Positions 34,076 to 45,280 of a stretch of DNA of 64,000 bases are shown piece after piece. The stretch covers positions 37,666,129 through 37,730,128 of the forward strand of contig OY743180.1 in assembly GCA_963555705.1 (NCBI GenBank), written 5' to 3'. The translations under genes and the position numbers were made by a program. The number at the start of each line of letters is the position of its first letter. The stretch's first letter is position 1. Origin of the DNA: Ligustrum vulgare (lineage: Eukaryota > Streptophyta > Magnoliopsida > Lamiales > Oleaceae). Below the pieces are notes generated by a model, which worked only from the letters and a program-made list of their open reading frames with translations, was not told where the DNA came from and did no database searches.

Positions 34076-35140
34076 GTGAAACTAAAGTTGTACAAGCGGA
34101 TCAATAATTTCTTGTTACAAAGGTTAATTCAATTGAGTGATTCATGTACGAAGAAAATTTTGATCCAGTCAAGGTAGTGTAAAAAGGGGAAGAGACACAA
34201 GTAGTAGCACAGAGCGGGAGCCATAATCAGTGGAGGCTCTCACTGAATTGTTTACTCAAATGATGCCAAATATAGTGACCTTTAAGGAGCCAGTTACTGG
34301 CAAATAGCTGATCAAGTAGATATGATGGAAGGTCACTCACAAAAGAACTTGGCCGAAATTAAAGTACTTAGAGCCAAATTAATGGCTTACACTGAAAAGA
34401 AAAACAAAGGGAGAAAAAGCATTGGCGCTACTTAAACCAAAAATGGTTGTGTTCAGCCCGGAACATAATTTATAGGGCGAAATCAACAAGGTGGATTTTT
34501 TAGAAGGAACCTCTGCCAAAAACTTTAGGTAATATGATGAGGATTGCAAATTCGGCTTGTGAACTCTCCTCTCGGCTTAGCCTAAATATTTTCCTTTTAT
34601 CCTACTTCACCCGAAGCCCCTTTACAACCAAGTAAAGATCTTTACTTTGCACTTGTGTTATTGTTGGATTCGGTCATGACATCTAAGCAGTCTGTGGTAA
34701 TGAATTCTCCATGCAGTAAGTTGAGTGAAAATTCTCACCCTTATACACTTTGTGCGAAGAGAGAAATATCTAGTGAGGGTGTTAACTCCCATTACATATA
34801 CTTATGAGTGGTTTGAATTGCTTGGTCTATATTTTGTGTTTTTGATTTGGTCGAAACTAACACTCATGTAGAAAATCATTGATAGATGTTAAGAGAAAAC
34901 TCACGAGAGATGAGAGGATACAAGCTACGTTGGGTAATAAATTGGGCATGGAGTATTAATTTTCATTTCTATTCAGAGGATATTGGATGATGCATCTCTT
35001 ACACACTAACACATTCCAGTTATGCAATTTGATTTTCATGATAAAAAGAAGTGGACTGTGACCTTGACTTCCCGAGTTATGAGTCTATCTGTTTGTTTGA
35101 GTCATCTCTTTGCAATTGTTCGAGGACGAACAATGATTCA
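34076..35140 (+). other. remnant between Tat protease and LTR, no clear gene
   Basis: No recognisable RT, RNase H or integrase is seen. The last part (about 35118-35150) has GAGGACGAACAATGATTCAAG followed by the purine tract AGTGTGGGGA at 35141-35150, a polypurine tract next to the LTR. Confidence 0.5.
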
Positions 35141-35152
35141 AGTGTGGGGATT

Positions 35153-36521
35153 TGATAAGTGCTTTATTAACACTTGTTTGGTTCACTTGTTATCCTATTT
35201 TGTTATTGGTTTGATCCTATTTAAGTATTGTTTAATGCATTTTATGTTTTATGTTGTGTAGGATCACAGGGGACGAGAAAAGAGGAAGGACCAAAATGCA
35301 CTTAAAAATGAAGTTTGGGAACCAAAGCCGCAAATAGATTACGGTCGTAAAACCAACGGTTACGGCCGTAACACTCAAAGTAATAAAAATCTCCAGCGAC
35401 ACACTTACGGCCGGAATATCCATATTTACGGCCGTAACCTTCAAAACATAAAAATCTCCAGCAAGCAGATTACGGCCGTAAATGGTAAAGTTACGGCCGT
35501 AACTTTGTCACGAAATATTTTCCTAATCAGGTTCAAGGGCTATCTTTGGCAAATATTCTTGAGATCTTTAAGGCTGATTTTGGAGCTATAAATAAGAGGA
35601 AAATCGCCACATAATGAAGAGAGGAAAATTAGAGATTAAAATAGAGATTCTTGGGAGATTTTCAAACAAGAAGCATCAATAGAATTCATGAAGCAAATTG
35701 AAGATTTCTCCGTAATCATTCTGGGCTAAATTCCATGTCTTGTTCAAGGGGGAAGTTGTGTTGACCAATTTATTGTTATTTCTCTTTTCCGACAAACGAG
35801 TAACGTTGTATCTATTCCCTTTATTTCAATCGTTAGATTATTATGTTTTGAATGTTCAATTGAGTTTATTTGATTAATAGTTTAATTTGGCCAATTGGAT
35901 TATTGATCTTTGGATTAATGAATATGCTATGTTTAGATTCTTGATCCGTAATTGTCATTGAATCTTTACTTTAGTAGCAAATAAATCTCGTGCAGATTTT
36001 GTAATAATTCAACTTGGATTGATTAATTCGAGCTTGAGAAATTAATGATTCAATTCAATCTAATCCTTCTCGTTTTTCATACTTGCCTTGCATTAAATCC
36101 TAAGAGTTTGTTTAGAATTATCCATTGGCTAGAGTTGAATCAAAGAGCTTATTTTGATTTAATTTCCACAAGGAAGAATTGTGGTAATCAGAGATTGTTG
36201 GTTACTTGTGATTTATAATTTGAATTAGGAATAGTAACACTTTACAAGGAAAAGTATAACAATAATTGGGGGCACAACTGAACCCAAGAACAAGATTTTT
36301 TTCTCATATTAATTCTCTAATCCTATTTAATTATTTATTTTATGCATAGTTTTCATTCAAGAAATTCCAAACAACAAAACCTCCATTTTATTATAATTTC
36401 TCGAGCAACTAAATAAGTTCACCGTTCCTCGTGGAATCGACCCTTACTCTCGCTACTACATTATTAATTAATATTTGGCGAGTAAGGAATTATTTATTAT
36501 TTTCGTGCATTGCGACACGCA
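35153..36521 (+). repeat. LTR (family D), 3' LTR of a Tat-like element
   Basis: It starts TGATAAGTGC right after a polypurine tract and ends near GACACGCA at 36521. Element C coding appears shortly after, so the end is well bounded. TATAAATA at 35587-35594 is a good TATA box. The right target copy would be TTAGT (36522-36526). The 5' LTR was not found, so the target duplication cannot be checked. Confidence 0.75.
35339..35502. promoter_or_regulatory. cluster of six TTACGGCCGTAA palindromes in LTR D
   Basis: Copies at 35339 (TTACGGTCGTAA), 35360, 35405 (TTACGGCCGGAA), 35426, 35470 and 35491. Four are perfect 12-bp palindromes. The segment partly consists of a ~66-bp duplication that repeats ATAAAAATCTCCAGC. 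The cluster ends 85 bp before the TATA box at 35587. The motif is shared with the unrelated LTR at 159-983. Confidence 0.85.
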
Positions 36522-36574
36522 TTAGTCAACAAAGGGAGAATATTTTTCATACTAGGTACTTTGTGAATTATTAT

Positions 36575-36935
36575 GTAGGTTGATCATTGATGGGGGAGTT
36601 GTACCAACGTAGCTAATACTTCTCTTGATGAGAAGTTGTGTTTACCTATGCTAAAACACCCTAGGCCATATAAATTACAATGGTTGAATGAGTCATGGGA
36701 GATCAAGGTGAATAAGCAAGTGGTAATCAACCTTAATATTGGGAAGTATGAAGATGAAGTCGTTTGTGATGTAGTTCGTCATGCTATGCACATCTTGTTG
36801 CGTAGGTCATGGAAGTATGACACGAATCAGGAAGGTGAGACATGCAAGAATAGGTACAACTTTACAAAGGATTGGAGTAGGAGAAATATTAAACTTATGC
36901 CTTTAACCCACAGTAGCTCTTTGAGGACAAGTTGA
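36575..36935 (+). pseudogene. element C protease region
   Basis: It reads IIDGG, then after a one-base shift in a G run SCTN-like coding, then an open stretch from 36636 with LPMLKHPRPYKLQWLNESWEIKVNKQV and CDVVRHAMHILLRRSWKYD. These are the retropepsin and downstream blocks of the Ty3/gypsy family whose gag is at 41.2-42.7 kb. A purine-rich, K/E-coding stretch (36930-37115) follows, as in the linker before RT, but RT itself is absent. Confidence 0.82.
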
Positions 36936-37116
36936 AGCTAAAAAATGAGGAAGATAAGAAAGGGAGAGTTGAGGCCAAGACTTTAGAGAAAGGAGAGGAG
37001 AGTGAAAAAAGTGAGGGAGGGCCATAACCTCTGCAAAATGAGAGGGAGTGAAGAGTGACAAAAAATAAATTAAGAGAGAGAACACAAAACTAAGTTTCTT
37101 TGCAAGAGAGTGAGAT

Positions 37117-37887
37117 CATGATGAGCATCATAGCAGGCTTAACAGAAGACAAATTATTCAAGTCAAACAAGACTTCAACAAGATGATAGAAGGGCTCCAA
37201 AACAAGCATGGAATATTGGAGGCCAAAATTCTTGTAAAAAAAGACTTAGAATGCAATTAATTATAAATAAAAAACCACTAAAGATTATGATTCAGGATTT
37301 TAGTCAGATGTTGAGACCCAATTTTCATGTATAAAACATTCGAATTTGGAAATTACTATTTTTGGAAGAATTATAGCCCTTTGAGCATTCTTTCCAACGC
37401 ATTCTGAATCATCATAATCAGACATCATGAGAGAAAGTTATGACCAACACATCAAGTGATCATGCAGAATTTAGTTTCACAACCCGAGAGCAAACGCGGA
37501 CAACCATGCGATTGCCGAGTTTATATCCATGTGATAGCATGGTTAAAAATTTTAAGGTTCCGTGAATTTTTGCTATTTTTCTCTTTTTGATAGTTTTAGT
37601 CCGTTTTAAGCCCATAGTTTGGAGGCCATTCAATTTTCTTTTCGTCCCTTACACTTATATAAGGGGTTTTTCGTTCATTGTAATTTTGATTGTTAAGATT
37701 TTGATGATAAAACGTTTATTGAGTGATTCAATATTATAAAGTTGAGGATTCCCTATATTTCTTAGAACATATTAAATAGTGTAAATCTTTGTGGCTTGGA
37801 CAACCTTTGTGGCGTTCCCCCCATTATGGTTCTTGTTTCCACATCTCACCGAGTCTAAGGTTTAATATTTTAGGTTCTTGTGTTGTG
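37117..37887 (+). repeat. element C LTR copy, truncated (first of a direct pair)
   Basis: It shares CATAGCAGGCTT, the CAAGTCAAACAAGACTT block, the TTATATAAGGGG TATA region (about 37652) and the TGTGGCGTTCCCCCC block with other element C LTRs. It joins the next copy at about 37888 inside the motif CAAAGTTCAAGTC. Decayed palindromes related to CCATGCGATYGCATGG occur at about 37503-37544. Confidence 0.65.
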
Positions 37888-38600
37888 AGGACAAAGTTCA
37901 AGTCAAATAAGACTTGGAATGCAATTAGAAATCAAAAATCCACAAAGATTATGATTCAGATTTTTAGTCGGAGGTTGAGGCCCCTTTTTCATGTAGAAAA
38001 TATTCGAATTTGAAAATTACTACCTCTGAAAGAATTGTAGCCCTTTGAGTATTCTTTCCAATGCACTTTGAATCTTCGCAAACGGACATCGAAAAAGAAA
38101 GTTATGACCAAAACATCAAACAATTGCACGAAAATCATTTTCACAATTTGAGAGCAAATATGGACAAATATGCGATCACATGATTCAAAATTTTAGGGTT
38201 TTTTGCAAATTTTATTTTTCCCTTTTTTATAGTTCAAGGCCCATTTTTTGCGGCTATTAGGTTTTGTTTTCGTCCTTACACTTATATAGTGGGTTTTTAT
38301 TCATTATAACTTAGATTATTAAGATTTTGGTAATTAAAAATGTATTGACTAATTCAATATTATAAAGGTGAGGATCCCTTTATTTCTTAGAATTTATCAA
38401 AAAAGTGTCAATATTTGTGGCGTTCAAATCTAACTTATCAAATGCTTGGACAACCTTTATGGCTTTCCTCCATTAAAGTTCTTGTTTCCACATCTCAACG
38501 AGTCTAAAGTTTAACATACCTCAAGTTCTTGTGTCGTGAGGTCGGGGTCATAATGTTACCGTCTAGAACAACTTGAATTTGGAACTTTCCAAGCTTTTTT
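37888..38600 (+). repeat. element C LTR copy (second of a direct pair)
   Basis: It is homologous over its length to 37170-37887 (for example GCCCTTTGAGTATTCTTTCC and GAGAGCAAATATGGACAA) and ends with the family end motif TTTGGAACTTTCCAAGC at about 38579-38594. The element C leader follows. Confidence 0.65.
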
Positions 38601-39128
38601 TTAGTTAACTATGCCAATTCCATGTGATTCCTACAATGATTCACATCATCTGGCATCGGAGCTTGACGCAAAATTCAGTTTTTTTCTTATTATCCAGTTT
38701 GATTTCTTGTTTTATCAAAGAGGTTTTACATGCGAATCATTCATATCCAGTTATTCCTTGTCTTTTTTATTTAAGTCATTAATTCCAATTAGTTTTGATT
38801 TTTCTTGAAAAAAAAAAAAAAAAATCAAAGTTCTTTAAAATTGAATTTTTTTTAGTTTTCTTGATTCTTGGGTTAATTTTCATCAATTTTTTTATTATTT
38901 TATTTTCTTAATTTCGAAAATTTCATAAAAAAAATTAAATTCAAGAACCACTTTCTTGAATTTATTTAGATTCTTGACATTCTTGGATTTGTGATTTTCA
39001 TTATTTATTCATAATTGTGTCATTGAGTGTTTTCATAATCCTTGGTGTGTTGAAATATTCCATTCCGTTTCACAATGTCTAAATTCAGGGCTCCAAATAA
39101 AGCATGGCATGCGGAAAGATTGGAGAAC
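38601..39128 (+). other. element C leader (5' untranslated internal region)
   Basis: A possible primer site TGGCATCGGAGC (38650-38661) resembles the tRNA-Met type with two changes. The T-rich leader that follows shares AACCACTTTCTTGAA with the reverse copy near 42970. A 17-base A-run lies at about 38808-38824. No gene. Confidence 0.55.
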
Positions 39129-39362
39129 AAAGTTCAAGTCAAATAAGACTTGATCTTGATTTCTATAATATTTATGCTTCATGTGAAAATTGTGCGATTG
39201 GTAAATTCTATAAGCGTGATTGGTATTTGTTTAGGGAAAATAAATTTTGTGTGCCAAATTGTTTTATGTCTCGGTTATTGGCACACGAAGCAAATGGTGG
39301 AGGATTGATGGGATATTTTGTTGTCTTGAAAACCTTAGAAACACTGAATGAACATTTTTACT
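39129..39362 (+). pseudogene. element C integrase fragment
   Basis: The frame encodes LDFYNIYASCENCAIGKFYK, WYLFRENKFCVPN and AHEANGGGLMGYFVVLKTLETL, i.e. the N-terminal part of a Ty3/gypsy integrase with the H..H side of the zinc finger. It is joined directly to the leader, so gag, protease and RT are missing here. It is cut at 39362 by a family B LTR. ATG 39104 lies in the leader and is not a true start. Confidence 0.85.
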
Positions 39363-41201
39363 TGTAACAGCTCAAAAATTCCATACCTTATTTGATTTAA
39401 TTAGAAAGTTGGATTCATGTATTTTCTTAGAAAATAGTCCTTTCCACGTTGCATGACGAGATAGTGACGAATTTATAAGAAAAGGGGAGAGATTGGCATT
39501 ATTTGTAATTTTAGGGACTAAATACGCTGAAATGACTATTTTCTAAAGTAAGTGAGAAAAGGTATCACAAATAAATTGCAAGTAGGTCATTAACCACATT
39601 ATATCCACATAGTACATTCAACTTTGAAAAAAATAAGGGAAATTTACTTACCTGACGTCCTTAGTATTTACTGTTATCTGAATTTGCAAGTGAAAGATTT
39701 TCAGATGCCCGTAAGGTCAATGTGGCTAACAATCCTAGTGACATCCATTCAATTCATACAATATATCCTTTAGTTCGAAAACACATTTAAAACTCTTAAT
39801 CGAGGTTAAGACTTCAATGTAACTCACAATAACCAAACAGAGTTTTGAGTTAAGTCAAACACATACAATACCACATATCATATCATATCATATCATACTT
39901 GAAATAAAAGATTAAACCATTAAACAAAACGTTCTAAAATTAATTGTTAAGTTATTTAAATCAAAACAATGTTAGAAAGTATACAGATCTTTATAATTTA
40001 TCCCAAATCTAGTAATTACATTTATAACTCATGGTCACACTAAAATATCAATTAAGATAATTCAATTCCTAAATTCCATAATCCTTTCCCAAATCTGGAA
40101 ATCTCAATTGAAATTCCAAATTAAGTCTATAATTAACCAAAATACATCTTAAATTCTCAAATTAGAATAAACTGTAAATACATATTTATGTATATACAAG
40201 ATAACATCATCATAATCAAACATTTAAGCTCGAAAACATAACCTTTACATTTAACTATGCCACTAATTTCCAAAAATCGAAATCTGAATTTTAACCTTCA
40301 TAAACAAAAATCTGAAAATGCATTAAATATGCATACAAATACAAACATATACATACATAAAGTTCGTCGATACTGATATATAATATGTGTGTGTGCGTTT
40401 GTGTGAGAATGTGCGTGTGTGGGTGAAACCGTGGCTGTGTGTGTTCCGTTCGCGTGTGTGTGTTTCGTGTAGGGAAAGGGAAGACGTCCTACCGAGGTAG
40501 TGATGGTGTGACCGACGATGTGGCGGTGAGAGTCGGGGGCGGTGCGGCTGAGGGAAGGCGAGCCGAGGTTGAGGGAGGCGGAGCGTGAGTGATTGAGAGA
40601 GGGAGGTGAGAGTCGGTATGGGGTTTGGGTTACGTTTAACAATGTGTTCGGGTAAAAAAATTTCTTTTTTTTTCTTTTTTTTTTTAAGTTATAATCAACT
40701 CAATTTTCAAAATAACTCTTTAACCATACATTTTTTCTCTCTCCAATTTTTAACCATCAATTTACCTCTAGATTTGAAAAAGCAAATGTTTAAAATTAAC
40801 TTTATGGCCGCCGAACGAATTGTAAATTTTAATTTGTAGTTTGCAAACGAGTCCCCCAACTCTATAAATTTGTAATTTAAGTCCACATCTTTAAATAAAT
40901 TTCAAAGTACCACTAAACTTTTCTCAATTTAATACAATTTAGACAACTTATAACTCAATTAAATAGAAAATAGCAAGATTAGTAAATATTAATAATATTA
41001 CTAATAACATATAAGATTGCACGCAAAAAATTTATGAACTTTCTAATTGACACATTGATCGAGATTGTGTCTAAGTCATTTCATTGCAAAATAATTTAGA
41101 TATAAACAATAATAATAATCAATTAAATAATTCATAATGACATTAACATAAATATTACGTGAAAATCAAGAAGCACGTAAATCGAAAAGTGGTATTAAAC
41201 A
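39363..41201 (-). repeat. family B LTR, minus orientation
   Basis: TGTAACAGCTC at 39363 is the reversed LTR end. The other end, near 41201, reversed, reads TGTTTAATACCACTTTTC and resembles the TGTAAGACCGCTTTTC start of the copy at 45281. It shares the ACTTACCTGACGTCC block and the CTTAATCGAGGTTAAGAC block with 18850-22080. No hairpin array is seen. The flanking bases TTACT and TTTAG do not match, and the element C pieces on its two sides are in opposite orientations. A CATAT repeat lies at 39876-39898 and a GT-rich stretch at 40386-40460. Confidence 0.75.
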
Positions 41202-42690
41202 TTTAGTATTTCCAGTTTATACCCCATGTAAGATTCCAAGGAGTAGAACTCGAAGAAAACCTTGTTGTTCCATTTTTTTTTTATCTGGCTCTCCACTTTC
41301 ATAGTCATGTGCATCATATCCTTCAACTCCACATAATATTGTAGTTCAATTATGTTGGTTATATCTAGGGGTGTAAACGGATCTGATATGGATCGGATCT
41401 GCCTTTATCTCATCCAATCCGATAATCAAACGAATTTTTGATAGTTAAATCCATATCCGATTTGCTATCTTATTAGATATCCAATCCGATTATCTGATCT
41501 GAAATTATTTTTAACATAATTTTTTTCAATGTTTATATATTAATGAGTAAAAATTACTCATATTAATTACAATTTCATATTATTCATAAAAAATAAAACC
41601 ATAACATCTCAAAAAAATTATGACAATATTTATATATTACAAGTTTTAAAATGAATGTTATAATATATAATAATAATAATAATATATTATAATTATACTT
41701 TATAAAATACATTAAAAGTTTTAAAATGAAAAAAATCATATGGAATAAAATTATATAATAATATATAAAATATATTATATTATTATAAAAAATTCGGATC
41801 GGATTGACTTATATCCATATTTGTTCTATTTAGTTAACGGATTATTGAATTCGGATCCTAATCGGGTTATCGGATTGAGATCTTAAATCCATCTCCTATT
41901 AATTTCATCGAATTTCGGATCGGGGTCAGATTAAAATTCAATCCATTAACAGCCCTAGCTATATCCCTATTAAACTCATTCAAAAACTAAGTCATAGTGG
42001 TCACTCGGTCCTCCTCAACATCCACTCAATCATAGTTATCTCCATCTATTTATGGTATACCTCCATACACTTAGAACCTGAGAAAGACTATGCAGGATTT
42101 GGTAAAGGTCCCTAAAATAAAGGATAGGCACAAATCTCTTCCTTGTAAGAGTTTTTGATTCATCCCATGTCTCAACGAGTCACTCACGATTCCTCCTTCT
42201 ACTTGTCACCAATTGATCCCACCATATTATTGCATAATCTACGAATTCTATTATTGCTAGCTTCACCTTCTTCTCATTTGAATAATTATGGCAATCAAAG
42301 ACCAACTCCAACCTTTTCTACCATTCTAAATAAACTTCAGGATCAGTTTTTCCTTGAAAAGATGGTATTGTCATCTTAATGTTTCCAAGGTTCCCATCCA
42401 CTAAGTCCCTATCTCTACAATCCCGTCCTCTATCTCTCCTCCTACCCAAACTAGTCATAGACATTTGATCACTTTCTCCATAACTCTCTATTTCCTCATC
42501 ATGAGCTCCAGCTCCAAACCTAGGATTACAATCATACCTATCATGCCTCCTAGCATTATGGGTTGTTTGAGAGTGCTCCCTATGCTAGTGAGCAAAGTTA
42601 GTCTTCCTACTTATACATCTAAATCATAATCTCATAAATCTACTTTTGCATAGTTTCCAACATATGAAATTGCATGTTATCCTCCCAAGT
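41202..42690 (-). pseudogene. element C gag, interrupted by a hAT element
   Basis: Read on the minus strand: an M-Q-F-H-M-L-E start region (about 42665), an RRDRGRD basic patch (about 42430), LVDGNLGNIKMTIPSFQGKTDPE (about 42400-42335), LELVFDCHNYSNEKKVKLAI, YAIIWWDQL (about 42230), RKRFVP, then SLIGI at the hAT insertion. After the insertion it continues with DITNIIELQY and ESGEPDKKK (41365-41270). This is the retrotransposon gag domain of the Ty3/gypsy family. It has several stops. The gag frame lies on both sides of the hAT, which defines the insertion point. Confidence 0.85.
41366..41957. mobile_element. non-autonomous hAT element inserted in element C gag
   Basis: It is 592 bp with ends TAGGGGTGTAAACGG and CCATTAACAGCCCTA. 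The 8-bp target duplication is GTTATATC (41358-41365) and GCTATATC (41958-41965), one mismatch. Subterminal GGATCGGATCT and CGGATCGG motifs are typical of hAT MITEs. No transposase. Confidence 0.88.
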
Positions 42691-43483
42691 TGATGATGAT
42701 GTTCTTTCCCTATCAGACGTGGTTAGTTATCAAGAAAAAAAATTGTATAAAGTATCCTCACATGTTTTGTGCTCGTGTATCACTCTATTTGACTTTTTCT
42801 CGATAATAATCTCACCATTCTTGCCTTTTATCCTCTCTTTATTCCCTTTTTTCCAAGTACTCTAAAAAACCAACCAAACTCAATCGACAACTCAGTCTTT
42901 GTGGTATTCAAATCCCAAGGTTAGAGACAAGAAACAATTTAGGAACAGACTCAAGACCTTACAAGAATTTCAAGAAAGTGGTTTCTGAAATAGAGTAATG
43001 ATATGATGACACAAGAATAAATTCAAAGTAAAGATGAATAAAGATCAAATTTTATGTAGGGAAGATTGCAAAGAAGTACAAAATAAATAAATAAATAAAT
43101 AAATTAAATTTGGAATATGCGTTCTTGATATTGTTTCAACAAAATTTTTTTTATCATTTTCTCTTTTAGGACTTTTCTGCATTTTTTCACAACTTTTGTT
43201 AACAAAAACAGCTAGCATGAACCAAGAAATCCAAGAAAAAAAATCCAGTTTTGAGAACTTAACTTTTTCTAGAAAATTTCTTAATTGCGATCTTGGAATT
43301 AAAGAAAGAAAAACTAAAATATTACAAGAACAAGAATTGGGAAATGTAGATGATCTTAAATTTGTAAAAAAATTCAAGAAGACACAAGAAACAATTGAAA
43401 TTAATGAAGGAAATTGATGTGATCCGGAAAAGAAGCTAACAATATTATGATTCGGGACGAATCATCTTAAAGGAAGAGGGGAT
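42691..43483 (-). other. element C leader sequence, mostly minus orientation
   Basis: The part 42860-43040, reversed, shares AACCACTTTCTTGAA with the leader at 38.9 kb. An ATAA repeat lies at 43083-43103. At 43427-43483 the plus strand reads TGATGTGATCCGG, the ATGATTCGGGACGAATCAT palindrome and a purine tract AAAGGAAGAGGGGA, i.e. the end of an element C interior in plus orientation. The frame at 43196-43417 (K/E-rich) is not recognised. Confidence 0.5.
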
Positions 43484-44345
43484 GATGTGATCCGGAAAAG
43501 GCGTCAAAAATGAGAAATCAAGATACGAGCAATTCAACAATATTCTACATGGAATTTCATGGTCATACCATCAATCTTCACGACCGTAACTAATATTGAG
43601 ACATTTTGATCCGAGAGGGACTTACGGATTTATTGATGTGTTCCGGACCCTCGACAATCGGAGTCATAGCAGGATTGACGAAAAAAGTTAACTATTCAAG
43701 TCAAATAAAAGTGCAATCCAGTCAACCATGTCGGAATTGGATGGATAATATATGTTTTTCGAGTAGAAACAGGTCACTGAGCAAGACTCATGGGCTAAAG
43801 CCCTTGAGCCCATTGATTTTAGGGACAAATTCCATCGTTTGGGGCTTCAAATTGGCAAATCAATGATGCAGACGGAAATTTACTATATTTCCATAATTAT
43901 AGGATTTTTAATTATTTTGTTTCCTTTTGGTTTTTAGGTTATTTTCCTAATTTAGTATTCTAGTTTAATTAGAATTCTATTCAGAGTCAGTTAGCGATTA
44001 GGTTTTATTTTGCCTATTTATATGCTTTTCCATTCAATGTAAAAACAGAATACTTTTGATGAATAAAAATTATATTGAGTGTTTTTACTCTCTCTAAAGG
44101 TGAGGATTTTCCCTTTAAACAACGAACTCATCAAGATTCAAATCTTGTGGCGTTCAAAACAATTGATCTTATCAAGGATCTGGACATTCCTTGTGGCGTT
44201 CCCCCTTTGTGGTTCTTATCTCCGCATCGTAACGGGTCTCGGGTTTAATATACCCCTGGTTCTTGCGTCGTGAGGTCGGGGTTGCATTGTTATCGTCCGT
44301 TCCAACCTGAATTCGGAACTTTCCAAGCGTTATTCCGCGAGCTAC
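43484..44345 (+). repeat. element C LTR, plus orientation
   Basis: It starts TGATGTGATCCGG after a polypurine tract. It includes GGACCCTCGACAATCGGAGT, CATAGCAGG, the TATTTATATGC TATA region (about 44015) and the CGGAACTTTCCAAGCG end (about 44316). A decayed palindrome TCACGACCGTAA lies at about 43579-43590. Confidence 0.7.
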
Positions 44346-44404
44346 GACGAGGACCCCCTCCCGGGTTCTCATCAGAAATGAAAAAAAAAAAATTAAAAAA
44401 ATCA

Positions 44405-45057
44405 AGAAGAACTTGCGGAATTTGTAATTGTAATGCCTGGAAAGTGCGAATTAAGATTGTAGGGTAACAATGACTCTCGAGCCTCACGACTCAAGAAACT
44501 AATGTATATTGAACCTTAGACCCAATGAGATATGGAAATAACTTCAAAGGGGTGAGCGCCACAAAGATTACCTAATCTAATCATTTGATGAGTTCAAGTG
44601 TTCAATGAAGAACGCAAGAAAACATGGAAATCCTCACATTTAATTGATAAACACTCAATAATGATGTCAAAGTTATGTTTAGAATACATGAAAAACATTA
44701 TATATGTTTAAGGGTTAGAAATATGCTGGTAGCCGCCAAACAATGGCCCAAAAATGGAATTAAAACAATCTTATTAATTAATACATTAAAGAGCATAGTT
44801 TGACAAGTAATTTTCGCCAAAAAATCCCGCCCATGTAAGAAGCTTGATAATATTTAATAATTAAAAAATCAACATTTCCCTCCAATTTGCGTCATGTACC
44901 ATGCAGCCAAAAATTGCACTAGTCAGCCGACATTGCATTAAAGAACTTCCTTTTGATTGATTTGAGCAGTGACAGACTGTGCATTAAATGGACTTCTTGT
45001 TGAAATGGAAAAATTTAAACAGTGACAAATTCTGATTGATCCTGTTGAAAAAAATTA
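44405..45057 (-). repeat. element C-related LTR, minus orientation, facing the previous one
   Basis: Reversed, it reads CGCACTTTCCAGGC near its end and carries the GTGGCGCTCACC and CTCGAGAGTCATTG blocks found in forward form at 44.1-44.3 kb. About 60 bp separate the two facing LTR ends. The outer limit is uncertain. Confidence 0.55.
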
Positions 45058-45280
45058 TGTCCCTGTTTAGTGGAGATAAAATCAGATTAAAAAATGATGA
45101 GATGCGTGGTTGAAAAGTTGTAGGTCCCATGAAATATGTGGTTATGATTGATTGTTGACTTTGACTTACATTAAAATCTGAATTTTAATTGGTACCAAAT
45201 AAGGGATGTGTTCGAAATCAAATTAGCTAAAAACTTATTTTTTTAATTATCGTTAAAATCATATGTGTAACTATCAGTAT

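Noticed and set aside
39104..39128. ATG 39104 as start of a small gene
   Set aside because: The first codons are leader sequence fused to an integrase fragment; no independent gene is supported.
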